From Marinobacter sp. SS13-12 (lineage in GTDB: Bacteria; Pseudomonadota; Gammaproteobacteria; Pseudomonadales; Oleiphilaceae): 64,000 nt of DNA. Under the pieces are notes generated by a model, which worked only from the letters and a program-made list of their open reading frames with translations, ran no database searches and was not told the origin of the DNA. Below are positions 53,829 to 62,935 of this stretch, piece after piece; position 1 is the first letter of the stretch; each line of letters begins with the position of its first letter. The translations under genes were made by a program, and so were the position numbers. The DNA is taken from NCBI RefSeq assembly GCF_030227115.1, contig NZ_JASSUA010000002.1, forward strand, positions 558,001 through 622,000. The letters run 5' to 3'.

Positions 53829-55340
53829 GGTAGGGGGAACGAAGCCCAGTTCACTTGGCAGGCTTGCCCGGGTTTGTTGCTCTCGCGCCGTGTCGCCGGG
53901 CCGGATAATCTTTTCCATGCCTTCAAGGTCTTTGAACCAGGGCTTTTCCGGGGTTTCGGCGATTTTTGTTGCCTCTGTCATCCAGGCCAGAACGTCGTAG
54001 TAGCGCCGGATATTCTGCACGTAGATAACCGGTTCGTGGCCACGGGCGTAGCCAAAACGGGTTTTGGAGTACCATTCCTTCTGGGTCAGTAGCGGTAGAA
54101 ACTCCTTTACATCCATCCAGCGGTCAGGATCCTTTCCGGCGCCCTCTGTCAGCCGGCGGGCGTCTTCCACATGGCCCCAGCCAACATTGTATGATGCCAG
54201 CGCAAACCAGGTGCGGTCCGGTTCCTGGATACGCTCGGGGACCTTACGGTGAACCATGGTGAAATATTTGGCCCCACCCTGGATGCTTTGCTCCACATCG
54301 AGCCGGTTCTTTATGCCGATATGCTTGGCGGTTGTGCGGGTCAACATCATCAGGCCGCGCACGCCGGTGGGCGACACGGCGTTGGGGCGCCAGTGGGATT
54401 CCTGGTACCCGATAGCTGCCAGCAGGCGCCAGTCCAGCTCGTAGGTGGAGGCATAGTCCCGGAACAGGCTTTCATACTTCGGCAGGCGGTTTTCCACGTG
54501 GTGTACAAACGTCCGTGCACCCACGTAGTTGAGGCGGTCCAGGTGGCCGTAAAATCGCTCTGAAATCTGGGCCAGGGCGCCGCTTTCCCTCAGCTCACTG
54601 ATGAAATCCCTGGCAGCCACGGCCAGGCTCTTGTCCTGCTCTCCGGGGAACAGCCATAAAAGGTCTTCCGGCTCGCCCAGGCTGAACGCGCTTTTGACCA
54701 TCGGGAAGAAGACATGGTTGAGGTCAAGTTCATTGGAAGAGACGATGGCCAGCGGATATTCCCCCGACTCTACACGCGCCAGTATGCCGGCGGCATCCAG
54801 CCCCGAATGAACTTTCCACTGCAGGCCCGGGTTTTCCGCCTGCAGTTGCGCCAGCTGGTGCTCGTGGTTGCTGTCTGCAACAAGGTGCAGGGTCTGTCCT
54901 TCCAGGTCTTCAACGGATTCGGGGCGGTCTGTGTCGCGGTTGTATACCACCACGGACTCTGCCTCCACACCATTGGATACCGTGTGATACCGGCCCGGGA
55001 AATCCGGGCGTGCAGAAAACCCGGCCAGCCCGATGTGGGCATAGTCCTGATCGATCACCGAGAGCACGCCGGTGTTGTCATCTGCCACCCGCACCTTGAG
55101 TTCCACGCCAAGATCGTTGGCAAACAGCCGGGCCAGCTCGTAGTCATAGCCAGTAGGGCCATCGCGGCCTTCGTAGTAAACGGAAGGGGCATTGCGGGTG
55201 ATAACATGCAGTACACCCTCAGAGCGAATCTCCTGAAGAGTGCTCGGCCTGGAGCATCCGGCAGTAATGAGGGTGATAGCAAGCAGGCAAGCGTACGCTG
55301 CCAGTGCGAAACCCATCGGTTGGCGATCTGTGTTTTGCAA
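53823..55340 (-). CDS. mltF: Membrane-bound lytic murein transglycosylase F
   Basis: A 505-aa lipoprotein with lipobox ITLITAGC. The periplasmic solute-binding-like domain occupies about residues 40-260 (GVLHVITRNAPSVYYEGRDGPTGYDYELARLFA). The C-terminal SLT domain has catalytic Glu in GYQESHWRPNAVSPTGVRGLMMLT and a NVGWGHVEDAR motif. It cleaves peptidoglycan to 1,6-anhydromuropeptides. The start is unclear: TTG 55340 has GGGAG upstream, TTG 55367 is further out and ATG 55316 would leave a shorter signal. Confidence 0.94.
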   Translation of the reverse strand: MQNTDRQPMGFALAAYACLLAITLITAGCSRPSTLQEIRSEGVLHVITRNAPSVYYEGRDGPTGYDYELARLFANDLGVELKVRVADDNTGVLSVIDQDYAHIGLAGFSARPDFPGRYHTVSNGVEAESVVVYNRDTDRPESVEDLEGQTLHLVADSNHEHQLAQLQAENPGLQWKVHSGLDAAGILARVESGEYPLAIVSSNELDLNHVFFPMVKSAFSLGEPEDLLWLFPGEQDKSLAVAARDFISELRESGALAQISERFYGHLDRLNYVGARTFVHHVENRLPKYESLFRDYASTYELDWRLLAAIGYQESHWRPNAVSPTGVRGLMMLTRTTAKHIGIKNRLDVEQSIQGGAKYFTMVHRKVPERIQEPDRTWFALASYNVGWGHVEDARRLTEGAGKDPDRWMDVKEFLPLLTQKEWYSKTRFGYARGHEPVIYVQNIRRYYDVLAWMTEATKIAETPEKPWFKDLEGMEKIIRPGDTAREQQTRASLPSELGFVPPTL

Positions 55341-55588
55341 ATTCTGAACTCCCTGTCCTGGCCTCAATAATCCCCGGTCGGAGGTGGCTGGTCAATGGAA
55401 GTGATCATTTTATATGCAAAACAATGTGAAATGCAGGGGGCAGGTTATGACCTTTTGACGCTGTATCCCGAACCCCGTTTCGAGTATCATTGCGGCCTTT
55501 CAAATGGCCAGCATTTTCCTGTTTCCGGACGCTCCGGCGAACAGGAGGCGTGCCCCGGCTCCCAGTTTCGCGCGTACAGGTTTTGATC

Positions 55589-58500
55589 ATGCTTGAACTT
55601 CGCGGCGCTCCTGCGCTTTCGCCCTTTCGCTCCCGCAAGCTGCATACCCGCATTCAGGACATTGTTCCCGAAGTGGAGCATGTGTATGCCGAGTTCATGC
55701 ACTTCACGGACCTGGAGTCACCGCTGTCCGAATCTGACCAGGTGGTACTCGATCGGTTGCTGACATACGGGCCCAGTGTTCCTGCCGAAGAACCTGACGG
55801 CGTGCTGTTCCTGGTGGTTCCTCGGCCCGGCACCCTTTCGCCCTGGTCCAGCAAGGCTACCGATATAGCGCGCAACTGTGGGTTGAAGCAAATCCGGCGG
55901 ATTGAGCGCGGTACGGCCTACTATATAAAGGCAAGCCGAAAACTGGGGCTGGCGCAGAGAGAAAAGATTGCGGCGCTGCTCCATGACCGCATGACCCAGA
56001 AAGTGTTCCACGAGATGGGTGGGGCAGAGTTGTTGTTCCACACCGATGAGCCTCGCACCCTCAACCGCATCCCGGTGCTGTCTGGTGGACGCCAGGCGCT
56101 GGTGGAGGCCAATCGTTCGCTGGGCCTGGCGCTGGCGGAAGACGAGATTGATTACCTGGTCGAGTCTTTTTCGGACCTGGAGCGTGACCCCACGGATGTC
56201 GAACTGATGATGTTCGCACAGGCCAACTCGGAGCACTGCCGCCACAAGATATTCAACGCCTCCTGGGATATTGATGGTGAGGGGCAGGAAAAATCCCTGT
56301 TTGCCATGATCCGTAATACCTTCGAAATGAACAGTGAAGGTGTGCTGTCTGCCTATAAGGACAACGCGTCGGTCATTACCGGCAGTCGTGGTGGCCGTTT
56401 CTTTCCGGAACCGGAATCCGGAGTGTATCGCTACCACGAAGAAGACATCCACATCCTCATGAAGGTGGAGACCCACAACCATCCCACGGCAATTGCGCCT
56501 GCGGCGGGTGCGGCAACCGGGTCCGGTGGCGAGATCCGCGACGAGGGCGCAACCGGCCGTGGTTCCAAGCCCAAGGCTGGCCTGGCCGGCTTTACCGTGT
56601 CCAACCTTAATCTGCCGGACGACCCGCAGCCCTGGGAACTTGGCTACGGCAAGCCGGACAGAATAGCCTCACCACTGGATATCATGATTGAAGGCCCCAT
56701 TGGTGGTGCGGCTTTCAACAACGAATTCGGGCGTCCCAACCTGACCGGTTATTTCCGTACGTTCGAGGAACTGGTGCCGGGCGCAGCTGGTGAGGAAGTC
56801 CGCGGCTATCACAAGCCCATCATGATTGCAGGTGGCCTGGGTAATATCCGTGCCAGCCATGTAGAGAAAGGCAATATCCCTGTCGGCGCCAAACTGATTG
56901 TTCTGGGCGGCCCGTCCATGCTGATCGGTCTCGGTGGCGGTGCTGCCTCATCCATGGATTCCGGCTCCAGTAACGAAAACCTGGATTTTGCCTCCGTCCA
57001 GCGGGATAACCCCGAAATGGAGCGTCGCTGTCAGGAAGTGATTGACCGCTGCTGGCAGATGGGCGACGACAACCCCATCTGTTTCATCCACGACGTTGGT
57101 GCCGGTGGGCTTTCCAATGCCATGCCGGAGCTGGTGAAAGACGGTGGCCGTGGTGGCAGGTTTGAGCTGAGGGACATTCCCAGTGACGAGCCTGGCATGT
57201 CGCCCCTGGAAATCTGGTGCAATGAATCCCAGGAACGCTACGTCATGGCCGTTGCGCCGGAGAACCTGGAGCAGTTCGATGCGCTTTGCCGCCGCGAGCG
57301 CTGCCCCTACGCAGTGATCGGCGAAGCTACCGAGACGCACCACCTGGAGCTTGGCGACTCCTACTTTGATGATCGCCCGGTTGATCTGCCAATGGACGTT
57401 CTTTTTGGCAAGCCACCACGGATGCACCGGAGCGTTTCCCGCACCTCGTTTACCAAGCCCATTTTCGATTCCACAAAGATCAATCTTGAGGATGCCATCA
57501 ACCGTGTACTCCGGTTGCCGTCAGTGGGTTCAAAGAGTTTTCTGATTACCATTGGTGACCGCACCATCACCGGCCTTGTGGCCCGGGATCAGATGGCCGG
57601 CCCGTGGCAGGTGCCAGTCAGCGATGTGGCCGTCACGTCAACTTCCTTTGATGTGAAAAGCGGCGAAGCAATGGCCATGGGTGAGCGCACGCCGGTTGCC
57701 GTTATTGATGCCCCGGCGTCCGGTCGCATGGCCGTTGGTGAGGTGATTACCAACCTGGCTGCGGCGCCCATTGCCAGGCTGCAGGACATCCGTTTGTCCG
57801 CCAACTGGATGGCCGCAGCGGGGCACCCGGGAGAGGATGAAAACCTCTACGAAACGGTTCGCGCTGTGGGTATGGAGCTTTGCCCGGCACTGGGCATCAC
57901 CATTCCCGTGGGCAAGGACTCCATGTCCATGAAAACTGTTTGGGAAGAGGACGATAATGGTGAACAGAAAAGTGTGACCTCGCCCCTGTCACTGATTATC
58001 AGCGGTTTCGCGCCGGTGACCGACGTTGACAGAACCCTGACGCCGCAACTGATTACCGATGCCGGCGAGACGGACCTGATTCTGATTGACCTGGCAGCCG
58101 GCCAGAATCGCCTGGGCGGCTCTGCCCTGGCGCAGGTTTATCGGCAGATGGGCGCAGTGGCGCCCGATCTGGACGACCCCGAAGACATCAAGGCGTTTTT
58201 CGCGGTTATTCAGGGACTCAATGAAGACGGCAAGCTGCTGGCTTACCATGATCGTTCCGATGGTGGTTTGTTCGTAACCCTGGCCGAGATGAGCTTTGCC
58301 GCGCGCTCGGGCATTGATATCAAACTGGATGGACTGGCCGAGGATTCGTCCCAGTTCCCGCGCGAGCTCTTCAATGAAGAGCTGGGGGCGGTCATTCAGG
58401 TCCGGCGCGACGAAACCGGCTTTGTGCTGCAACAGTTCTCCGCAGCCGGTCTTGGTGACCACACGTCCGTTATCGGTACGCTCAACCAGGATGATTGTAT

Positions 58501-59497
58501 TCGCTACACCTTCGAAGGTAATGAAATTATTGCCCGGCCACGCGCCGAACTGCAGCGCTTGTGGGCGGAAACCAGTTACCGGGTGCAGTCGCTTCGCGAC
58601 AATGCCGATTGTGCGCAGGAAGAATTCGATAACCTCCTGGATGCCGACGATCCCGGCCTTCATGCCAAGCTGACGTTTGACGTCAGCGAGGATATCTCTG
58701 CCCCTTATGTCAACACCGGCGCGCGACCAAAGATTGCGGTGCTGCGGGAGCAGGGTGTGAATGGTCAGGTCGAAATGGCGGCAGCCTTTGACCGTGCAGG
58801 ATTCGAGTCTGTTGATGTGCATATGAGCGACCTGTTGTCAGGCCGGGCTTCCCTGGAAGTCTTTAACAGCCTGGTGGCCTGTGGTGGGTTCTCCTATGGC
58901 GATGTGCTGGGCGCTGGAGAGGGCTGGGCCAAGTCCATCCTGTTCAGCGACCGGGTTCGCGATCAGTTCGCCGCTTTCTTCAATCGCCAGGACACTCTGG
59001 CTCTGGGCGTCTGTAATGGCTGCCAGATGCTGTCCAACCTTCATGAGCTGATTCCCGGTAGCGAAGGCTGGCCCCGTTTTGTTCGCAACCAGTCGGAGCA
59101 GTTTGAAGCCAGGCTGGTGATGGCCGAGGTGACGCCTTCCCCGTCCGCCTTCATGGATGGCATGGTGGGATCCAGGATGCCGATAGCGGTGGCACACGGT
59201 GAGGGCAGGGTAGAGTTTGCCTCTGGCACATCAGCGGAGCAGCTCAACGAGAGTGAACTTGTTGCACTGCGCTATGTGGATAATCGTGGCGACGTCACCA
59301 CTCGCTACCCCTACAATCCCAATGGCTCTGAAGCAGGCATCACTGGCGTTACCACCAGGGATGGCCGGGTCACCATCATGATGCCCCACCCTGAGCGGGT
59401 CTTCCGCACATCTCAGCACTCCTGGCACCCGCAGGAGTGGTCAGAAGATGCACCGTGGATGCGTATGTTCCGCAACGCGAGGCGTTGGTTCGCCTGA
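55589..59497 (+). CDS. purL: Phosphoribosylformylglycinamidine synthase
   Basis: A 1302-aa large-type PurL, fourth step of purine synthesis. A PurS-like N-terminus and two AIR-synthase domains ([48 protein letters not shown]) precede a class I glutamine amidotransferase. The latter has [20 protein letters not shown], catalytic Cys in LGVCNGCQM, and His-Glu in [11 protein letters not shown] 55589 gives the usual length (E. coli 1295 aa). Upstream lies 220 bp shared with mltF. A strong terminator follows. Confidence 0.98.
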   Translation: MLELRGAPALSPFRSRKLHTRIQDIVPEVEHVYAEFMHFTDLESPLSESDQVVLDRLLTYGPSVPAEEPDGVLFLVVPRPGTLSPWSSKATDIARNCGLKQIRRIERGTAYYIKASRKLGLAQREKIAALLHDRMTQKVFHEMGGAELLFHTDEPRTLNRIPVLSGGRQALVEANRSLGLALAEDEIDYLVESFSDLERDPTDVELMMFAQANSEHCRHKIFNASWDIDGEGQEKSLFAMIRNTFEMNSEGVLSAYKDNASVITGSRGGRFFPEPESGVYRYHEEDIHILMKVETHNHPTAIAPAAGAATGSGGEIRDEGATGRGSKPKAGLAGFTVSNLNLPDDPQPWELGYGKPDRIASPLDIMIEGPIGGAAFNNEFGRPNLTGYFRTFEELVPGAAGEEVRGYHKPIMIAGGLGNIRASHVEKGNIPVGAKLIVLGGPSMLIGLGGGAASSMDSGSSNENLDFASVQRDNPEMERRCQEVIDRCWQMGDDNPICFIHDVGAGGLSNAMPELVKDGGRGGRFELRDIPSDEPGMSPLEIWCNESQERYVMAVAPENLEQFDALCRRERCPYAVIGEATETHHLELGDSYFDDRPVDLPMDVLFGKPPRMHRSVSRTSFTKPIFDSTKINLEDAINRVLRLPSVGSKSFLITIGDRTITGLVARDQMAGPWQVPVSDVAVTSTSFDVKSGEAMAMGERTPVAVIDAPASGRMAVGEVITNLAAAPIARLQDIRLSANWMAAAGHPGEDENLYETVRAVGMELCPALGITIPVGKDSMSMKTVWEEDDNGEQKSVTSPLSLIISGFAPVTDVDRTLTPQLITDAGETDLILIDLAAGQNRLGGSALAQVYRQMGAVAPDLDDPEDIKAFFAVIQGLNEDGKLLAYHDRSDGGLFVTLAEMSFAARSGIDIKLDGLAEDSSQFPRELFNEELGAVIQVRRDETGFVLQQFSAAGLGDHTSVIGTLNQDDCIRYTFEGNEIIARPRAELQRLWAETSYRVQSLRDNADCAQEEFDNLLDADDPGLHAKLTFDVSEDISAPYVNTGARPKIAVLREQGVNGQVEMAAAFDRAGFESVDVHMSDLLSGRASLEVFNSLVACGGFSYGDVLGAGEGWAKSILFSDRVRDQFAAFFNRQDTLALGVCNGCQMLSNLHELIPGSEGWPRFVRNQSEQFEARLVMAEVTPSPSAFMDGMVGSRMPIAVAHGEGRVEFASGTSAEQLNESELVALRYVDNRGDVTTRYPYNPNGSEAGITGVTTRDGRVTIMMPHPERVFRTSQHSWHPQEWSEDAPWMRMFRNARRWFA

Positions 59498-59510
59498 GCC
59501 TGAACAGGCA

Positions 59511-59565
59511 AAAAAAGCCGGCCCGGGGGGCACCAGAAAGGTGACTGATCCCGGGCCGGCTTTTT
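59511..59565 (+). terminator. purL terminator
   Basis: AAAAAGCCGGCCCGGG pairs with CCCGGGCCGGCTTTTT across a 23-base loop. It is the strongest stem in the window and lies 14 bp past the purL stop. Confidence 0.93.
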
Positions 59566-59959
59566 CGTTTCCGGATCTTGAAATTTGAGCGGTTTTCAAG
59601 GGAAATTTTTGTTTATAAGTGCGAAAATCCCCTTGACTAAAATGGTTTATGCACATTTTGCCTGCCGTATTGTGTGTTCCGTGAACAAAGCGCTGGTTTC
59701 AGGTTCATTTTTTGTTCAGCGCTCCTAACGTGCTGATAAATATACAATTAATGAAGTAGGTGAATTTGTCGCCAATTTAACGAAAGTGTAGTAATTACGG
59801 GGGGTGAGGGCGTGTTCCCAAAATCTTTCCCCAGAGTTATCCACAGATTCTGTGGGTAAGTAGCTAACTGCTTAATCTGTACAAAAAAGATGCGTATTGG
59901 CACGCCGAACCCGCGAATGTTAATCCTGCTGAACGTCTTTAGAAGGGAGCAGACTGGTC
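59566..59959. promoter_or_regulatory. AT-rich intergenic region with DnaA boxes, upstream of the NIF3-like gene
   Basis: No gene in about 390 bp. TTATCCACA (59837-59845) is a perfect DnaA box. The inverted TGTGGGTAA (59851-59859) gives TTACCCACA on the other strand, and the two form the palindrome TTATCCACAGA-T-TCTGTGGGTAA. A third box, TTATGCACA, lies at 59647-59655. The region between is rich in A and T (GATAAATATACAATTAATG near 59735). Probable roles are DnaA-dependent regulation or DnaA titration. It is unlike an oriC since no dnaA, dnaN or gidA is nearby. Confidence 0.6.
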
Positions 59960-60271
59960 ATGTACAAGATGTGTTATTTCGTGCCCGAGAGTCACCTTGA
60001 AGTCACCAAAGCTGCGCTGTTTGAATCCGGCGCTGGTCGCATCGGAGACTATGACTGTTGCGCCTGGCAATGTAGGGGGCAAGGGCAGTTTCGCCCGCTT
60101 GAGGGGAGCAATCCCTACCTTGGTCAAACGGGGGAAGTGGAGCAGGTCGATGAATTTCGGGTAGAACTGGTTTGCAGGGACGAACTGATCCGGGCGGCGG
60201 TTCAGGCACTGAAGGAGTCGCATCCCTATGAAGAGCCGGCTTACGAAGTGTTCCGCATGGAGGACTTGTAG
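59960..60271 (+). CDS. NIF3-like (YqfO-type) domain protein
   Basis: A 103-aa protein corresponding to the small inserted YqfO domain of NIF3/DUF34 proteins. It has CYFVPESHLEVTKAALFESGAGRIGDYDCC, GQFRPLEGSNPYLGQTGEVEQVDEFRVE and the end motif SHPYEEPAYEVF. The fold is PII/CutA-like, so ligand or metal binding is likely. It has no NIF3 metal-hydrolase half. It is convergent with the Nudix gene at 60275. Confidence 0.9.
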   Translation: MYKMCYFVPESHLEVTKAALFESGAGRIGDYDCCAWQCRGQGQFRPLEGSNPYLGQTGEVEQVDEFRVELVCRDELIRAAVQALKESHPYEEPAYEVFRMEDL

Positions 60272-60274
60272 CGT

Positions 60275-60826
60275 CTACTGCCCTACGGGCTTCATACGAT
60301 AGCGTATGTCGTCCACGTGCACCGGGAAGTGCTCTTTGTGTACGTCTTCCAGGTAAAGCTCCAGAGTGCGACGAACGGTCGGGAACGACAGTTCATCCCA
60401 GGGAATATCTTCGAGGGCAAACAACCTGGTTTCCAGGGATTCCTGGCCGGCACCAAAATTTTCGCTGGTAAGGGTCGCCCGGTAGAACATGTGGACCTGG
60501 TCGATGTGGGGGACATGGATAATGGTGTAAAGGTTGTCCACGGTGACTTCGGCCAGAGCTTCTTCCCAGGTTTCCCGGGTCGCGGCTTCAAGAGTGGTTT
60601 CCGAGTTTTCCATAAATCCCGCGGGCAGGGTCCAGTAGCCGTAGCGGGGTTCGATGGCCCTCCGGCACAGTAAAACCTGCCCCTGCCAGATCGGAACCGT
60701 TCCCGCGACAATGCGTGGATTCTGGTAATGTATGGTTTCGCAGCTAATGCACACATAACGGTGACGATTGTCTCCTTCGGGAACGCGCTGTTCGACAGGA
60801 TGGCCGCAGGTACTGCAGTATTTCAT
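60275..60826 (-). CDS. Zinc-ribbon Nudix hydrolase
   Basis: A 183-aa protein with an N-terminal CxxC...CxxC zinc ribbon (KYCSTCGHPV, YVCISCETIHYQNP) and a Nudix box GFMENSETTLEAATRETWEEA. This combination resembles NudC-type NADH pyrophosphatases and related proteins, but the SQPWPFPxS NudC motif is absent, so the nucleotide substrate is undetermined. ATG 60826 is preferred over a GTG nine bases upstream. Confidence 0.9.
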   Translation of the reverse strand: MKYCSTCGHPVEQRVPEGDNRHRYVCISCETIHYQNPRIVAGTVPIWQGQVLLCRRAIEPRYGYWTLPAGFMENSETTLEAATRETWEEALAEVTVDNLYTIIHVPHIDQVHMFYRATLTSENFGAGQESLETRLFALEDIPWDELSFPTVRRTLELYLEDVHKEHFPVHVDDIRYRMKPVGQ

Positions 60827-60925
60827 TCGTTTCACCGTATACTGGACAATTGTGGGTTGGCAGGTGTAACTATCGGTGCTGCCGGCGTCTCATTCAATAG
60901 TCAGATGTAAAAACGGAGCCGTGTT

Positions 60926-61513
60926 TTGCGCGATCTTCTTACCAAACGCCTCTCAGGTTATGTTCCCCGGTTACTGACGCTCGACTACCCCGAAGCCGGC
61001 GTACTGGTTCCGGTGACCGACGACCACCGCAATCCTGAAATCGTTTTTACCCTGAGGTCTGAAAACCTGAGTACTCACCGGGGCCAGGTGTCTTTCCCCG
61101 GCGGTCGCCGTGATCCGGAGGACCACTCCATTGCCGACACGGCTTTACGGGAAACCCATGAAGAAATCGGATTACCTCCGGAGCAGGTTCAGCTTATTGC
61201 ACCTCTGAGCCAGGTGATGTCGCTGCATCAGATCCTGGTAACTCCATACGTTGGGGTGATACCCGGCGATCACCCGCTGACGGCAAACCCGGCGGAGATT
61301 GAAAGCATATTCAGGGTGCCGGTTGAGTTTTTCCTGGAAGACAAGCGCCATCGCACCGACCCGCTGAATTTTCTCAATAATACCTTTTACGTGCCGTGCT
61401 ATCGCTGGGAGCGCTACCAGATCTGGGGTCTTTCCGCTGTGGTACTGGTTGATTTCCTGAACGCTGTCTACGATGCGGGCATTGACCTGCTTGAGCCGCC
61501 TCAAGGGGGCTGA
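60926..61513 (+). CDS. CoA pyrophosphatase (NudL-type Nudix hydrolase)
   Basis: A 195-aa Nudix enzyme with the CoA-pyrophosphatase signature LSTHRGQVSFPGGRRDPED followed by the Nudix box ALRETHEEIGLPPEQ. It would split CoA and derivatives to acyl-phosphopantetheine and 3',5'-ADP. TTG 60926 after AACGGAG is the likely start. It is divergent from the zinc-ribbon Nudix gene, about 100 bp apart. Confidence 0.92.
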   Translation: MRDLLTKRLSGYVPRLLTLDYPEAGVLVPVTDDHRNPEIVFTLRSENLSTHRGQVSFPGGRRDPEDHSIADTALRETHEEIGLPPEQVQLIAPLSQVMSLHQILVTPYVGVIPGDHPLTANPAEIESIFRVPVEFFLEDKRHRTDPLNFLNNTFYVPCYRWERYQIWGLSAVVLVDFLNAVYDAGIDLLEPPQGG

Positions 61514-61625
61514 TCCCCCACACCCTCTCCCCAGGTTCCCCTCCTGATTTTCATGATTTTCCCGGCTCCCGCCGTTGCAGGCGGAGCCGGGGCGGAGAGC
61601 TTTGTCTTCAAAAAAGTGCTCAAAA

Positions 61626-61643
61626 ATTAGACTAAAGTCTAAT
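61626..61643. promoter_or_regulatory. Perfect palindrome upstream of the GntR gene
   Basis: ATTAGACT-AA-AGTCTAAT, eight-base arms with two centre bases, 83 bp before the regulator start. It is the likely operator for the GntR protein or another regulator of the B12-mutase operon. The rest of the 61514-61725 gap holds nothing else that stands out. Confidence 0.6.
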
Positions 61644-61725
61644 GTGATTACAAAGTGATCAGGTATTACATGGTGAATACTGTATGCAAACGACAGCCGA
61701 GGAGTTGCGTCGTGGAGATTGATCA

Positions 61726-62418
61726 ATGAAGAAAATCCAGGCTGAGAAAAACCTCCCGGAGCTTATTTACGACTCTGTGGTCAATGCCATCGTCGAAGGT
61801 CTGCTCAAGCCGGGCGAGCGGGTCACCCAGGAGACCCTGGCCGAGAGACTGGATGTCTCACGGTTACCGGTGAGCCAGGCCATGCAGCGTCTTCGTGATG
61901 ATGGCTTCCTCTCTGCGGTAGGGCGTCGCGGCCTGATGGTTTCGGTGCTTGATGAGAATTTTGTGGCGCAGTTGTACGAATTCCGGTGCGGGATTGATCT
62001 GATCAGTGCCGGACTCGCCGCCCAGCGGGTGGATGCCGGGGTACGAAAGCGTGGGGAGGACATTATTGCGGAAGGGTTCGCAGCGGGGAAGGCCCATGAC
62101 CTTCCCGCTCTTATCGACGCTGATATGCGCTTTCACGGTTTCATCTACGAACTGGCAGGTAACACCTTCATCCTGGATTCGATGGAAGCCCACTGGAACC
62201 ACGTAAGACGAGTGATGAGCGACATTCTCATTGTTGAGAAAAACCAGCAACAGATTTGGGAAGAGCACGAGGCAATACTCAATGCGGTGTTGGCCGGCGA
62301 CGTGCAGAACGCTGAAACGCTTGCGAGGCAGCATGTGGAGACTGCATCAAAATGGCTTCAGCAAGAAATACAGGGCTCCCGTGAACCTTTGAAAAGAAGC
62401 GGCAGCGCAATCACATAA
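61726..62418 (+). CDS. GntR-family (FCD/FadR-like) transcriptional regulator
   Basis: A 230-aa regulator with an N-terminal winged HTH (GLLKPGERVTQETLAERLDVSRLPVSQAMQRLRDDGFL) and a C-terminal FCD ligand domain. That domain has YEFRCGIDLISAGLAAQ, DADMRFHGFIYELAGN and EEHEAILNAVLAGD, including Asp/His residues used for metal and ligand binding. It lies 15 bp ahead of the B12-binding gene, so it probably controls that catabolic operon in response to a carboxylate or acyl-CoA intermediate. Confidence 0.93.
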   Translation: MKKIQAEKNLPELIYDSVVNAIVEGLLKPGERVTQETLAERLDVSRLPVSQAMQRLRDDGFLSAVGRRGLMVSVLDENFVAQLYEFRCGIDLISAGLAAQRVDAGVRKRGEDIIAEGFAAGKAHDLPALIDADMRFHGFIYELAGNTFILDSMEAHWNHVRRVMSDILIVEKNQQQIWEEHEAILNAVLAGDVQNAETLARQHVETASKWLQQEIQGSREPLKRSGSAIT

Positions 62419-62433
62419 TCCAAGGAGAATACG

Positions 62434-62859
62434 ATGCAAAACAATGACAACAACGCAACTGTGATTCGGGTAATGTTGGCCAAAATCGGTCTGGATGGTC
62501 ATGACCGGGGCATAAAAGTGGTTGCGCGTGCGCTCCGGGATGCTGGCATGGATGTGGTCTATACCGGGCTGCATCGCACACCGGAAGAAGTCGTCGATGC
62601 CGCTATCCAGGAAGACGTGGATATCCTGGGCATCAGCCTGCTCTCGGGCGCGCACATGCACATTTTCCCCAAAGTTCTGGAGCTCCTGAAAGCGAAGGAA
62701 GCGGAAGACATGATCGTTGCCGGTGGTGGTGTTATCCCGGATGACGATGTCAAAGAGCTCTACCAGATGGGCGTCCACAAGATTCTGTTACAGGACACTC
62801 CTCCCCAGGAAATCATTGATTCGTTCCGGCAACTGGTTGCTGACCGTGGTGCCCGATAA
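62434..62859 (+). CDS. Stand-alone B12-binding acyl-CoA mutase subunit
   Basis: A 141-aa cobalamin-binding protein with the DxHxxG motif (LAKIGLDGHDRGIKVVARAL) and the partner motifs SLLSGAHMHIF and AGGGVIP. It matches the small subunit of methylmalonyl-CoA mutase-type enzymes that carry the B12 domain separately, for example isobutyryl- or 2-hydroxyisobutyryl-CoA mutase. The large catalytic subunit is not in the window. The neighbouring GntR and CoA-ligase genes suggest a catabolic operon with carbon-skeleton rearrangement. Confidence 0.93.
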   Translation: MQNNDNNATVIRVMLAKIGLDGHDRGIKVVARALRDAGMDVVYTGLHRTPEEVVDAAIQEDVDILGISLLSGAHMHIFPKVLELLKAKEAEDMIVAGGGVIPDDDVKELYQMGVHKILLQDTPPQEIIDSFRQLVADRGAR

Positions 62860-62935
62860 GTCCGGTGCCATGCCGGCCGGGCGGCCATGACAGGTTTCCT
62901 CAGACGACAACCAATAACAATATCAGGAGTCTCCG

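Noticed and set aside
59566..59959. Chromosomal origin oriC
   Set aside because: Only three DnaA boxes and none of the usual origin neighbours.
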